Assembly: GCF_000316625.1 (NCBI RefSeq)
Contig: NC_019676.1
Coordinates: forward strand, 4,544,501 to 4,608,500
Length of the DNA stretch: 64,000 bases
Direction of reading: 5' to 3'
DNA from: Nostoc sp. PCC 7107
GTDB taxonomy: Bacteria; Cyanobacteriota; Cyanobacteriia; Cyanobacteriales; Nostocaceae
This document shows positions 8,528 through 16,919 of this stretch, piece after piece. The notes beneath the pieces are model-generated. The model did no database searches. It was not told the DNA's origin and was given only the letters and a program-made list of their open reading frames with translations. The position numbers were made by a program, and so were the translations under genes. Every line of letters begins with the position of its first letter. The first letter of the stretch is position 1.

Positions 8528-9334
8528 TTAAGATTTTTCAGCAGCTATCTTTTGTCTCTTGAACACTGCTGCACCTGTTATGGTAGCTAAGAATATCGCG
8601 CCAAGGGTACTAGGTTCTGGAACAGATTGAGAAGTACCTACTTTGATTTGAAAAGCGAGATTAGAACGACTAGGCGCAGTACCTACCCAGCTAAATGCTG
8701 TTTTACCAGTTAGTGTAAAGGGAGTAGAAATACCAGCAAGATGAAGATAATCTAGATCCGCAGTAGTATTTGTACTTGCTGATCCTAAGCTTCCTAAAGC
8801 TGTATTATTAAAGGTCAGATTAGTTAAAGAAACAGCGTTTTGAAGGTTATTACCACTACCTTTATTAGCAAAGGTGCGGAAAAAGATATCTGTAACAGCG
8901 CCGTTGAACTCTTGCGTCATTAATTGGTAAGTTTGGTTGGCATCAAAAACTTTGTAAGTTACTTTGCTACCCGTATATTCCAAACTAAAATCCCAGATTT
9001 TGCCATTACCCCAAACTAAATCGCTTTTAGCAACAGGTTGTCCAGCATTAACGATGGCTCTTACATCTCTATTAATTCCTAATTCTCGCTCATTGTTGCC
9101 GCCAAATCCATTGTTACCAATTCGACCTTCCGCAACGAACAATTCCTGGAAATCTCCTTTATCTAGAAGCAAGTTAAAATCTGTGTCATCAAAATCTGCG
9201 TCAGCATCTTGGGATGTCAGAGGAACAAGTGTTACAGCTTTTGCTGAGTTGGGTAATATGAATAATCCCAGCGCAACTAATCCTAAAGTCAACAATAATT
9301 GACCATTATCTTTAGATTTGCTTAAAAGTGGCAT
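8528..9334 (-). CDS. PEP-CTERM sorting-domain protein
   Basis: 268 residues. An N-terminal signal peptide (hydrophobic LLLTLGLVALGLFILP, cleavage after AKA near residue 33) is followed by an Asn/Gly/Thr-rich extracellular region. The C-terminal sorting signal is VPEPSTLGAIFL, a hydrophobic helix, and a basic tail (FKRQK). This is the substrate signature of exosortases, which process such proteins for export to the exopolysaccharide layer. No exosortase is in the window. The ATG at 9334 has GGAG 5 bases upstream. The body is not recognised beyond a secreted beta-rich domain. Confidence 0.88.
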   Translation of the reverse strand: MPLLSKSKDNGQLLLTLGLVALGLFILPNSAKAVTLVPLTSQDADADFDDTDFNLLLDKGDFQELFVAEGRIGNNGFGGNNERELGINRDVRAIVNAGQPVAKSDLVWGNGKIWDFSLEYTGSKVTYKVFDANQTYQLMTQEFNGAVTDIFFRTFANKGSGNNLQNAVSLTNLTFNNTALGSLGSASTNTTADLDYLHLAGISTPFTLTGKTAFSWVGTAPSRSNLAFQIKVGTSQSVPEPSTLGAIFLATITGAAVFKRQKIAAEKS

Positions 9335-9509
9335 AATTTCTCCAAAAAGCAGCTATTATTCGTTAATTATCGACAAGTGGGTAATCTACACTTGTTTAAT
9401 TTGGGTTAATTTTTTACTTAGTACAAAAATCTAGTCCTAATAAATTTCCCAGCCTTCCTGTTTACTCATATTTTGATGAGCAAAGTAGATTTGATACTCG
9501 TACTATCGC

Positions 9510-9553
9510 TATATGTGAGTTTGTTTTTTCAGCGTAAAACAGACTCACATATA
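9510..9553. repeat. 18-bp inverted repeat with 8-base loop
   Basis: The left arm 9510-9527 (TATATGTGAGT then TTGTTTT) pairs with the right arm 9536-9553 at 17 of 18 positions. Weaker pairing extends outward to about 9501 and 9566. It lies about 180 bases before the PEP-CTERM start. No T-run follows on either side, so it is not a classical terminator. Confidence 0.7.
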
Positions 9554-9874
9554 CTGTCGATAAGTAGTGAGCGATTTTGACAGAAACTTTATATAAGATA
9601 AAATTTTAACTAACTAGCTAGTTATACTTACGTATATAATTTACAGAGTAGTACATCTTTGAGCGTTAATAAACTGAAATCTTTGACTTAACGAGCAAAA
9701 TACCTATTTATATTGCACACAACCAAAACTTGTATGCCAACTCCTGGTGGTGAAAATCAGCCAATATGGTTGCAAACAGGGCTTGGTTAGAGTTCTGTGA
9801 TCTTCCTGATGGAATGTGAACTTAACCTTAAACTAAATTTCTTTCTGTAAAACAGAATACTATTTGCCAAACTT

Positions 9875-9880
9875 TCCGGA
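9875..9880 (+). promoter_or_regulatory. TCCGGA (DIF+-type) -35 motif upstream of patX
   Basis: TCCGGA stands 56 bases before the patX ATG. In heterocyst-forming cyanobacteria this hexamer, placed near -35, marks promoters switched on after nitrogen step-down in differentiating cells. A TAGCAG at 9900-9905 could serve as -10, with 19-base spacing. Placement fits; activity is inferred. Confidence 0.6.
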
Positions 9881-9936
9881 TACACATTCAGAAACTGAGT
9901 AGCAGTGGATATGAGAGTTCACAATAAATATCTGCT

Positions 9937-10176
9937 ATGCGTGTTACATTTTCACTTCTAGTTTCTGGTTTGGTGTTCGGTTCTTTGGTTTTTAACGGTT
10001 CAGACAAGTTCAATCGCTCACATACACTGATTGGTGACGCAGGAGGAAAAATGTTGTTATCGGCAAAGCCTAAACCTAAACCTAAATCTAATGAGCCAGA
10101 AAATCCCACTCCTCATCGTGGTAGTGGTCGCAGAGATTTAATTGAATCTCTCAACAATGCTTTTCCTGTTGCCTAG
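9937..10176 (+). CDS. patX: PatX-type heterocyst inhibitor precursor (RGSGR peptide)
   Basis: 79 residues. The N-terminus is a secretion or membrane signal (FSLLVSGLVFGSLVF, residues 5-19). A KPKPKPK run sits at 44-50, and the C-terminal part holds HRGSGR (residues 60-65). RGSGR is the PatS/HetN pentapeptide that binds HetR and blocks heterocyst formation. PatX is a small protein family with exactly this layout: leader, linker, His-RGSGR. The TCCGGA motif upstream supports nitrogen-step-down expression. Its product would be processed, exported or passed between cells to inhibit neighbours, as known for the family. No strong ribosome site is seen. A 74-codon ORF antisense to it has no support. 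Confidence 0.88.
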   Translation: MRVTFSLLVSGLVFGSLVFNGSDKFNRSHTLIGDAGGKMLLSAKPKPKPKSNEPENPTPHRGSGRRDLIESLNNAFPVA

Positions 10177-10508
10177 AACTTGTTCTGGCTAAAATAAGCT
10201 TGTGGCGAAATAATCCCACAAATCCCGAAACAAATTTAACATTATCTCAGTATTCCAGCCTTAAACTCTTTTTCTAGAACTTGTTTGCATCTTTTCATTA
10301 GCAACACCAAACAAGCGTACTGAATTTATAACATCACCTATTCCTTGAATCAGATAATTTTTTGATATTTTACACTTCAAAATCAAGGGCATCTCATTCA
10401 AATATTTTTTACACTGGCGGAAAAATCTGCATCTAGCCAGATCATAAGTGCGATCGCTTCGTCCCTTTACAGAGAGCGATAACATAAGAACACACCAATA
10501 TTCATGCT
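10177..10508. other. Intergenic region between patX and a Uma2-like gene
   Basis: AT-rich with one HIP1 site (GCGATCGC near 10450). A minus-strand reading frame of 74 codons is present but lacks a ribosome site and any recognisable motif, so I do not call it. Confidence 0.45.
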
Positions 10509-11249
10509 GTGTTTATGGCAACTCAACTCAGTGAAGCTAAATCGCCAGCTGAAATGGTAATCTCTTGGCAAGCGTTGCCCGATGATTATCAATTAGAGGA
10601 TGAACCTGTGGAGAATACTAATCAGCCACTTTTGGCTGGGGCTTTGCGTGAAAGCCTGGAAATTAGTGGATTCATTCAACCACAAATGTTGATAGCCTCA
10701 AATTTTGGTCTTTGTGCAACTGTCAACGGACAATTGATTTTAAAAGCACCTGATTGGGTTTATGTTCCTGCGGTTAATCAAGTTTTAAGCGATCGCAAAA
10801 GTTATACTCCTAATTTAGAAGGTGAAGTACCCGCGATCGTCATGGAATTTTTATCCGACAGGGAAGGTGGGGAATATTCTGTCAAGCGCACCTATCCACC
10901 AGGAAGGTGGTTTTTCTACGAGCAAATTTTGCAAGTTCCCATCTATATAATTTTTGAACCAGATGGTGGTTTATTAGAATTTTACCAACTGGAAAATAAA
11001 CGTTATGAGTTGCAGCTACCCGACGAAAACGGTCGTCATTTCGTTGCGTCAATGAATTTATTTTTGGGTACTTGGCAAGGTACTAAAGAAGCTCGAACAG
11101 GTTATTGGTTGCGCTGGTGGGATACACAAGGTAATTTATTACCGTGGGCTGTAGAACAAATTGAACAAGAACGCCAGCAAAAAGAAGGATTGATGGCTTA
11201 TTTAGTATCTCAAGGTATCGACCCGAATAATTTACCACCCTTGGAATAG
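10509..11249 (+). CDS. Uma2-family (DUF820) putative restriction-endonuclease-fold protein
   Basis: 246 residues. The family core is visible: ALRESLEISGF, LKAPDWVYVPAV (PDW-type active-site Asp), PAIVMEFLSD (the second acidic site, usually E-x-x-S), and the basic YSVKRTYPPGRWFFYEQ region followed by VPIYIIFEP. Uma2 proteins are greatly expanded in Nostocales and have a PD-(D/E)XK fold; their role is unproven. Two start codons are possible, ATG at 10509 or at 10515; the second fits the usual short N-terminus. The extended C-terminal tail rich in Glu/Gln (EQIEQERQQKEG) is common in one subgroup. Confidence 0.8.
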   Translation: MFMATQLSEAKSPAEMVISWQALPDDYQLEDEPVENTNQPLLAGALRESLEISGFIQPQMLIASNFGLCATVNGQLILKAPDWVYVPAVNQVLSDRKSYTPNLEGEVPAIVMEFLSDREGGEYSVKRTYPPGRWFFYEQILQVPIYIIFEPDGGLLEFYQLENKRYELQLPDENGRHFVASMNLFLGTWQGTKEARTGYWLRWWDTQGNLLPWAVEQIEQERQQKEGLMAYLVSQGIDPNNLPPLE

Positions 11250-11284
11250 CCAGTAAAGGCGAACAGATGTTCGCCTTTACTTAT

Positions 11285-12184
11285 TTAAATGCTAGTTTTC
11301 TCTTTTTCTATCTCGCTCTTTTTGATGCCGTTGATGAACATTGGCACAAACTTTTCCATAAACTCTTGTGGGTTACGCTGCCAAGCTTTTTGTGCTGCTT
11401 GAATTCTGGTAAATTGCAACTCAGGCGCTAGTAAAGCTTGTGGTAGGCGTTCCATCAGATATTGGGGACGTTCCCACAATGGCATAGTATTTGCAACGTC
11501 TACCAGCCTTGTAACGCGGCGCAGTTCTGCACCTAGGGTAATATCCATACCTGATTCGTAGGCGGCTTGTTCAATTGCCGCATATTTAAGCTTGGCTTGC
11601 TCAACTTTTTGTCGGTGTTCTGGACTTTTATCAGCTATTTTGCCTAACCAACGGTTTCCCCAACGGACGTGTCCGGCTTCTTCTGGCAGAATTTTTTCTA
11701 TAGTTTCGCGGATTTTGATATTTTCTTCGGTTTGTGGTGCTTGCTTTAACGCATAAATGTGAGCAGAGAAATACTCACAGCCGCGTTTTTCGGTGATGTT
11801 AATTGCTGCCATACCAGCAATTATGGTGTCGTCCAAGTTAGTTTTTGGGTCGTGAGTATTTTTATCCAGTAGCCATTCAAATTCATCGATATAAGGCATT
11901 CCAGGGGGATTACCTACAGTTGCTCCCAGTTCGATTAATAAATCAGTTAACCACATAGCGTGACGAGCTTCATCAGCAATGTGATGTGATAAATCTCGGA
12001 CTAGTTCTCGTGGCTGTCCGTTGAGTTTTTCAATGACCTCTGTGAGGTCTTTACAACTGCGTTGTTCACTGTAGCGGTAGCGGTTGAGGGTCATGAGATG
12101 TAGTTCGCGATCGCTCACTACCCGTTTTAAAATATCTCTTGCACCTAGACTATTTTGGAATTTCCGTGGGTAAGTAACTGTCAT
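11285..12184 (-). CDS. Ferritin-like di-iron protein of unknown substrate
   Basis: 299 residues. A four-helix di-iron site is suggested by a first Glu (SEQRSC), DEARH (about residues 91-95), a third Glu region (TEKRGCEYF, about 151-159) and EEAGH (about 192-196), two ExxH-type motifs in the order seen in ferritin-like oxygenases and MiaE-like enzymes. No signal or membrane helix is present. It could be an oxygenase, hydroxylase or iron/peroxide handler; the sequence does not tell. Nearest neighbours are the Uma2-like gene and gifA, both on the other strand. Start ATG 12184 is preceded by no strong ribosome site, but the next Met would delete conserved sequence. Confidence 0.75.
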   Translation of the reverse strand: MTVTYPRKFQNSLGARDILKRVVSDRELHLMTLNRYRYSEQRSCKDLTEVIEKLNGQPRELVRDLSHHIADEARHAMWLTDLLIELGATVGNPPGMPYIDEFEWLLDKNTHDPKTNLDDTIIAGMAAINITEKRGCEYFSAHIYALKQAPQTEENIKIRETIEKILPEEAGHVRWGNRWLGKIADKSPEHRQKVEQAKLKYAAIEQAAYESGMDITLGAELRRVTRLVDVANTMPLWERPQYLMERLPQALLAPELQFTRIQAAQKAWQRNPQEFMEKFVPMFINGIKKSEIEKEKTSI

Positions 12185-12383
12185 AGTATGAAGTTTTATT
12201 AACTGTTATTTTTGATGCTATCTCAGTTTTTTCTTCCTTGCCGGAAACTAGCATGATTGTTGTTTATAAAAGGTCAGAATATCACCAATTCCTGACTTTT
12301 ACGATTTCAATCCACGCAATAATACTCATTACAGACACCAAAATATTAAGTTTTATTTGAATTAGGCTATAAAAGTCAAAACG

Positions 12384-12397
12384 GTAACTTAAGCTAC
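12384..12397 (+). promoter_or_regulatory. NtcA box over the gifA promoter (repressor position)
   Basis: Exact GTA-N8-TAC (GTA 12384-12386, TAC 12395-12397). A TATATT -10 box lies at 12409-12414, so the NtcA site occupies the place of the -35 element. Bound NtcA would block RNA polymerase, which agrees with the known repression of gif genes under nitrogen shortage. Confidence 0.8.
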
Positions 12398-12474
12398 AGA
12401 ATTTTTGCTATATTAACAAATGAAAGGACTATCAGCTAAAAATATATAACTAAAACCTTAAGGGGGACTGAATT

Positions 12475-12675
12475 ATGTCTATTCAAGAAAAATCTCGTGC
12501 ATTGATGGTGCGTCAACATCAACAAGTTAAAAACCGTCAACAATCAATGTTGATGCGGGCTGCACAAGAACTCGGTCTTCCTGAAGAAGCATCCCACTAT
12601 TGGAATCCCATTCAAGGCAAGATAGACCAAACTGCACGCACGATTTATGGTAGTAGCAACGCTTCGATGAGCTAG
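12475..12675 (+). CDS. gifA: Glutamine synthetase inactivating factor IF7 (GifA)
   Basis: 66 residues, small and basic, largely unstructured as the family is. The opening MSIQEKSRALMVRQHQQVKNRQQSMLMRAA matches the IF7 pattern, with the arginines (R8, R13, R21, R28) that contact glutamine synthetase. The protein binds GlnA directly and inhibits it when ammonium is plentiful. A good ribosome site (AAGGGGG) lies 9-15 bases upstream. It stands tail-to-tail with glnA, its target, across a terminator. The promoter carries an NtcA box placed for repression. Confidence 0.92.
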   Translation: MSIQEKSRALMVRQHQQVKNRQQSMLMRAAQELGLPEEASHYWNPIQGKIDQTARTIYGSSNASMS

Positions 12676-12706
12676 GTTGAAAGAGTTGTCAATAGCGTTA
12701 ATTCAT

Positions 12707-12732
12707 AAAAAAAGCCACCTCTAAAGGTGGCT
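12707..12732 (-). terminator. glnA terminator
   Basis: Stem AGCCACCT/AGGTGGCT (12713-12720, 12725-12732) is followed on the minus strand by seven T. On the plus strand the downstream sequence is CTGAAAAA, so it is a weaker stop for gifA. Confidence 0.85.
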
Positions 12733-12756
12733 CTGAAAAATCACTACTGAATACAA

Positions 12757-14172
12757 TTAGCAGTCGTAATAGAGATAAAACTCATAAGGATGAGGACGTA
12801 ACTGCATCTGCTCAACTTCATTAGCCAGTTTGTAGTCAATCCAATTTTGGATGAAGTCTTCTGTGAACACGCCTGTTTCGGTTAAGAAAGCGTGATCATT
12901 CTCTAAGGCTGCTAATGCTTTATCCAGAGAACCAGGAGTAGAAGGAACCTTCGCCAGTTCTTCTGGAGACAGTTCATAAATATTCTTATCTAAAGGCTCA
13001 CCTGGATCAATTTTGTTCTTGATGCCATCCAAGCCAGCACAAAGCATAGCTGCAAATGCCAAGTAAGGGTTAGAAGTAGCATCTGGACAACGGAACTCTA
13101 GGCGTTTTGCTTTGGGGTTAGTGCCTGAAAGCGGAATCCGCACAGAAGCAGAACGATTACCTTGGGAGTAAGCCAAGTTAACAGGTGCTTCATAACCTGG
13201 TACGAGACGCTTGTAAGAGTTTGTGGTGGGGTTAGTGATAGCTAACAATGCTGGTGCGTGTTTAAGAATGCCACCAATGTAGTGTAATGCCATTTCACTC
13301 AAACCAGCATACTTGTCGCCAGCAAATAGAGGCTTGCCATCCTTCCAAATAGACTGGTGACAGTGCATACCGGAACCGTTATCGCCAAAAATTGGTTTTG
13401 GCATAAAGGTAACAGTTTTGCCGTATTTCTTGGCGACGTTCTTAATGACATATTTGTAAGTCATCAGCCAGTCACCAGCTTCAATTAACTTACCGAAACG
13501 GAAGCCGAGTTCGCACTGACCACCAGTTGCAACTTCGTGGTGTTGTTTTTCAATGGGGACACCGCATTTCGCCATTGTGAGCAACATTTCTGTCCGAATG
13601 TCTTGGAAACTGTCGGTTGGCGAAACTGGGAAATAACCTTCTTTGAAGCGTGGTTTGTAACCCAGGTTGGGGCCTTCTTGTCTACCAGAGTTCCAACGAC
13701 CTTCTACAGAGTCTACGTAGTAGTAGCCGGAGTTAGCAGTTTGGTCAAAGCGGACATCATCAAAAATGAAGAATTCAGCTTCTGGCCCAAAGAAAGTAGT
13801 ATCACCAATACCCGTAGAAACTAGATAATCAACAGCTTTTTGGGCAATAACGCGTGGGCAACGGTTGTACCATTCCCCTGTGCGGGGTTCCTTAATGCTA
13901 CAAATTATGCTTAGGGTTGGCTCTGCCATGAATGGGTCAATCCAAGCTGTGTTGGGATCTAACACCATTGTCATGTCTGATTCTTCGATACCTTTCCAAC
14001 CCCGAATGCTGGAACCGTCGAAAGGTACGCCATCAGAGAAAGAACTTTCATCGATTTGGTTCTGGTACACGGTTAAGTGCTGCCATGTTCCTGGTGTATC
14101 GATGAATTTCAGATCAATCATCTGAATGTTTTGGTCTTGGATCAACTTCAAGACTTCTTGTGGGGTTGTCAT
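12757..14172 (-). CDS. glnA: Glutamine synthetase type I
   Basis: 471 residues, full length. It makes glutamine from glutamate, ammonium and ATP and is the entry point of nitrogen assimilation in vegetative cells and heterocysts. Motifs seen: DGSSIRGW near residue 52, FFGPEAEFF (metal-ligand Glu), GMHCHQSIW and NRSASVRIP, and the NIYELSPEE region where the adenylylation tyrosine lies in enterobacteria; cyanobacteria instead use the GifA inhibitor encoded next door. Start ATG 14172 lies shortly after GGAGTAAC. Transcription should come from the NtcA-activated promoter at 14270-14312. Confidence 0.98.
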   Translation of the reverse strand: MTTPQEVLKLIQDQNIQMIDLKFIDTPGTWQHLTVYQNQIDESSFSDGVPFDGSSIRGWKGIEESDMTMVLDPNTAWIDPFMAEPTLSIICSIKEPRTGEWYNRCPRVIAQKAVDYLVSTGIGDTTFFGPEAEFFIFDDVRFDQTANSGYYYVDSVEGRWNSGRQEGPNLGYKPRFKEGYFPVSPTDSFQDIRTEMLLTMAKCGVPIEKQHHEVATGGQCELGFRFGKLIEAGDWLMTYKYVIKNVAKKYGKTVTFMPKPIFGDNGSGMHCHQSIWKDGKPLFAGDKYAGLSEMALHYIGGILKHAPALLAITNPTTNSYKRLVPGYEAPVNLAYSQGNRSASVRIPLSGTNPKAKRLEFRCPDATSNPYLAFAAMLCAGLDGIKNKIDPGEPLDKNIYELSPEELAKVPSTPGSLDKALAALENDHAFLTETGVFTEDFIQNWIDYKLANEVEQMQLRPHPYEFYLYYDC

Positions 14173-14269
14173 TGTTACTCCTTCTCTGCCAATTTCCTAT
14201 TGTAAAACCAGAATCTGCCAAAGCATTCTAACCCTACTGATCCGCACCAAGTTGTGACACACCTGGATT

Positions 14270-14312
14270 ATCGTAAAGATTTGAGATTAGAGAATTATGT
14301 AGTTTTTGTTAC
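14270..14312 (-). promoter_or_regulatory. NtcA-activated glnA promoter
   Basis: On the minus strand an exact GTA-N8-TAC (14312-14299) is followed after 23 bases by TACGAT (14275-14270), the TAN3T -10 element. This is the class II NtcA layout, giving induction when 2-oxoglutarate rises. It places the transcript start near 14263, about 90 bases before the glnA ATG. Confidence 0.85.
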
Positions 14313-14530
14313 AGATTCTCTGGATTACAGGTTATATTAACCTTTCGCACGTCATCTGTACAAAACTGGAAAGTTCATTTCATCGGGGACAACTTTGGCA
14401 TAGAATCCTTAAATAGCGGATAGATTGTTTTTGTGCAGAACTTATTTTAAATAGCACAAAAATTTACTGGTGCGTAAGTGCAGCCAAATAAATATCAAAC
14501 CATAGATAGCAACGATTGGGAGAAAAAGGA

Positions 14531-15040
14531 ATGCGTGATGCAGTCACAAGTTTAATTAAGAATTATGACGTAACTGGACGTTATTTTGACCGGAATGCGA
14601 TCGACAGTCTGAAATCTTATTTTGATAGTGGTACAGCACGGGTACAAGCTGCGGCTGCTATCAATTCAAATGCTGCTTCAATTGTCAAGCAGGCTGGTTC
14701 TAAATTATTTGAAGAACTACCAGAATTGATTCGTCCCGGTGGAAATGCGTACACAACTCGTCGTTATGCGGCTTGTCTGCGGGATATGGACTATTACCTC
14801 CGCTACGCTACTTATGCGCTGGTTGCTGGTAACACAAATGTTTTGGATGAGCGTGTACTCCAAGGTTTGAGAGAAACTTACAATTCTCTAGGTGTACCCA
14901 TTGGCCCAACAGTTCGTGGTGTCCAGTTAATGAAGGATATGGTTAAGGAACAAGTAGCAGCAGCAGGTGTAGCTAATACTGCTTTTGTGGATGAACCTTT
15001 TGACCATATCACGCGCGAGTTGAGTGAGCAGGATGTTTAG
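14531..15040 (+). CDS. apcF: Allophycocyanin beta-18 subunit (phycobilisome core)
   Basis: 169 residues from the ATG at 14531; the ATG 15 bases earlier would add MGEKG, which is really the ribosome site (GGGAG). It is a biliprotein of the phycobilisome core. The chromophore cysteine is Cys82 in RYAACLRDMDYYLRYATYALVAGN, and the N-terminal MRDAVTSLIKNYD is typical. ApcF differs from ApcB by substituting for one beta subunit in a core trimer next to the terminal emitter ApcE. It is divergent from glnA, with the two promoters sharing a 350-base region. Confidence 0.94.
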   Translation: MRDAVTSLIKNYDVTGRYFDRNAIDSLKSYFDSGTARVQAAAAINSNAASIVKQAGSKLFEELPELIRPGGNAYTTRRYAACLRDMDYYLRYATYALVAGNTNVLDERVLQGLRETYNSLGVPIGPTVRGVQLMKDMVKEQVAAAGVANTAFVDEPFDHITRELSEQDV

Positions 15041-15126
15041 AAGTCAAGCATGAAACAGAGACTAGAGACTAGGGACTAGTAATCTGTATTTTTATTGCTG
15101 CTGTGGATGTCTGTTATCTAAATTTT

Positions 15127-15175
15127 TGTAAAGCGATCGCCTCTTGTTTTTGAAAAAGAGCGATCGCTTTTTTAC
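15127..15175 (+). terminator. apcF terminator built from HIP1 octamers
   Basis: A long stem: outer TGTAAA/TTTACA arms, inner arms each containing a HIP1 octamer and CTCTT/AAGAG, with one bulged base and a T-rich right side. It would stop transcription from apcF and works structurally on both strands. Confidence 0.75.
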
Positions 15176-15267
15176 AAAAATTATACTTTTAGTAGGTTAC
15201 AGGAGACAGGTAACAGAATTACAAGTCTTTTGCTATCTGACGGGCTACTAGAGAGAATTATTAAATT

Positions 15268-15438
15268 AATAAACTAACTCGCTATCGGGAAATTATCCGT
15301 CAATTGATATTTGAATATGATGGTACGTCTGAGCCAGTGGCAGAAGCATTGTTAGCAGCAGGTATCCCACACGAAGATATTGTTTTGGGTTTCCATCCCG
15401 CAAAACTGCGCCAATACACCGATTTTGCTATATCTTGA
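15268..15438 (+). pseudogene. xisI remnant with internal deletion and lost start
   Basis: A 56-codon open frame reads NKLTRYREIIRQLIFEY, typical of the N-terminus of XisI (fdxN-element excision control factor family), joined directly to a C-terminal XisI end (LLAAGIPHEDIVLGFHP, RQYTDFAIS, stop 15436-15438). Intact XisI proteins are about 110 residues, so the middle is missing in frame. The codon where ATG is expected reads ATT, and TAA lies just before it. No xisH partner is nearby. XisH/XisI genes are common as scattered copies in Nostocales. I judge this a decayed copy. Confidence 0.75.
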
Positions 15439-15562
15439 TTGATGTATTAAATCTTACCTAAATGTCAATTGTTAAAGATAAAGAAACTTCGACATAAGCA
15501 ACTGTGCTATCGTCAAGAGCAATTAGCTGTAAGCTGTTGTAGTGCGTATTTCACTATCGACT

Positions 15563-16798
15563 ATGGCAACGATTAACGACAACTACCTGAAGCTCAAAGC
15601 TGGTTATCTGTTCCCGGAAATTGCGCGGCGGGTAAACGCTTTCGCCGAAGCTAACCCTGATGCAAAAATAATTCGTTTGGGAATTGGCGATGTTACTGAA
15701 CCTTTACCAGAAGCTTGTCGCACAGCGATGATTAAAGCTGTGGAAGAAATGGGCGATCGCACAACTTTTAAAGGCTACGGGCCAGAACAAGGCTATGCTT
15801 GGTTAAGGGAAAAAATTGCGGCTCACGACTTCCACGCACGCGGCGCAGAAGTAGATGCTGACGAAATCTTTATTTCTGATGGTTCCAAGTGCGACACAGG
15901 TAATATTCTCGACATCTTTGGTAACAACAACATCATTGCTGTAACTGACCCTGTATATCCTGTATATGTAGACACCAATGTGATGGCAGGACACACAGGT
16001 GTAGCCAATGATAAAGGTGAATTTGCAGGTTTGGTATATCTACCTGTTACCGCAGAAAATAACTTTACAGCGGAAATTCCAAGGGAAAAGGTCGATTTAA
16101 TTTATCTGTGTTTTCCCAATAACCCAACTGGTGCAACTGCAACCAAAGAATATCTTCAAGCGTGGGTAGACTACGCCAAAGCCAACGGTTCAATTATTTT
16201 CTTTGATGCAGCCTACGAAGCATATATTACAGATCCGAGCTTACCCCATTCTATTTATGAAATTGAAGGTGCAAGAGATTGTGCGATCGAATTTCGTTCC
16301 TTTTCTAAGAATGCAGGTTTTACGGGAACGCGTTGCGCCTTAACTGTTGTACCTAAAACCTTAAAAGCCAAAGCCGCCGACGGTTCCGATGTGGAACTGT
16401 GGAAACTTTGGAACCGTCGCCAGTCTACCAAGTTTAACGGTGTGTCCTACATTGTGCAAAGAGGTGCGGAAGCAGTTTATTTTGAAGATGGACAAGCACA
16501 AACTAAGGCTTTGGTGAGTTTCTATTTAGAAAATGCCAAAATTATTCGAGAAAAACTGATAGCCGCGGGACTGGCTGTTTACGGTGGTGTGAATGCGCCT
16601 TACGTGTGGGTGAAAACTCCCAATAGTCTTTCGAGTTGGGATTTCTTTGATAAATTGCTGCATACCTGCAATGTTGTCGGTACACCTGGTTCTGGCTTTG
16701 GCGCTGCGGGTGAAGGCTACTTCCGCATTTCTGCATTTAACAATCGGGAAAATGTAGAAGAAGCAATGAAACGAATTACTGAGAAGTTTAAGGTGTAG
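15563..16798 (+). CDS. dapL: LL-diaminopimelate aminotransferase
   Basis: 411 residues from ATG 15563. The upstream in-frame ATG at 15542 adds MRISLST, which the family lacks; [20 protein letters not shown] is the usual start. DapL converts tetrahydrodipicolinate directly to LL-diaminopimelate with glutamate as amino donor, feeding lysine and peptidoglycan synthesis. It is a fold type I PLP enzyme: [13 protein letters not shown] at the N-terminus, FPNNPTGA (about residue 184), and the Schiff-base lysine in [12 protein letters not shown] (about residue 262). It is monocistronic. Confidence 0.96.
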   Translation: MATINDNYLKLKAGYLFPEIARRVNAFAEANPDAKIIRLGIGDVTEPLPEACRTAMIKAVEEMGDRTTFKGYGPEQGYAWLREKIAAHDFHARGAEVDADEIFISDGSKCDTGNILDIFGNNNIIAVTDPVYPVYVDTNVMAGHTGVANDKGEFAGLVYLPVTAENNFTAEIPREKVDLIYLCFPNNPTGATATKEYLQAWVDYAKANGSIIFFDAAYEAYITDPSLPHSIYEIEGARDCAIEFRSFSKNAGFTGTRCALTVVPKTLKAKAADGSDVELWKLWNRRQSTKFNGVSYIVQRGAEAVYFEDGQAQTKALVSFYLENAKIIREKLIAAGLAVYGGVNAPYVWVKTPNSLSSWDFFDKLLHTCNVVGTPGSGFGAAGEGYFRISAFNNRENVEEAMKRITEKFKV

Positions 16799-16919
16799 AT
16801 ATTTGTGGTGGGCGATGCCCACCTTGCACTATCAAATTAGAATAATTAAATACAGCGGCTATTGATTGATGAGAGCTAGTAAATGTAGCCTGTTAAATAT
16901 GAGATGGGAACGCCCTGAA

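Larger units (their letters stand above)
9335..9936. other. 600-base intergenic region between the PEP-CTERM gene and patX
   Basis: It carries the start region of the minus-strand PEP-CTERM gene, a long imperfect hairpin at 9510-9553, and the patX promoter with TCCGGA at 9875-9880. I see no other gene. Confidence 0.6.

Noticed and set aside
9888-10109. 73-codon ORF antisense to patX
   Set aside because: It overlaps the RGSGR gene entirely and its content (GLGLGLGF) is the complement of the KPKPKPK repeat.
10261-10485. 74-codon minus-strand ORF
   Set aside because: No ribosome site, no family pattern and a composition like the surrounding AT-rich spacer.
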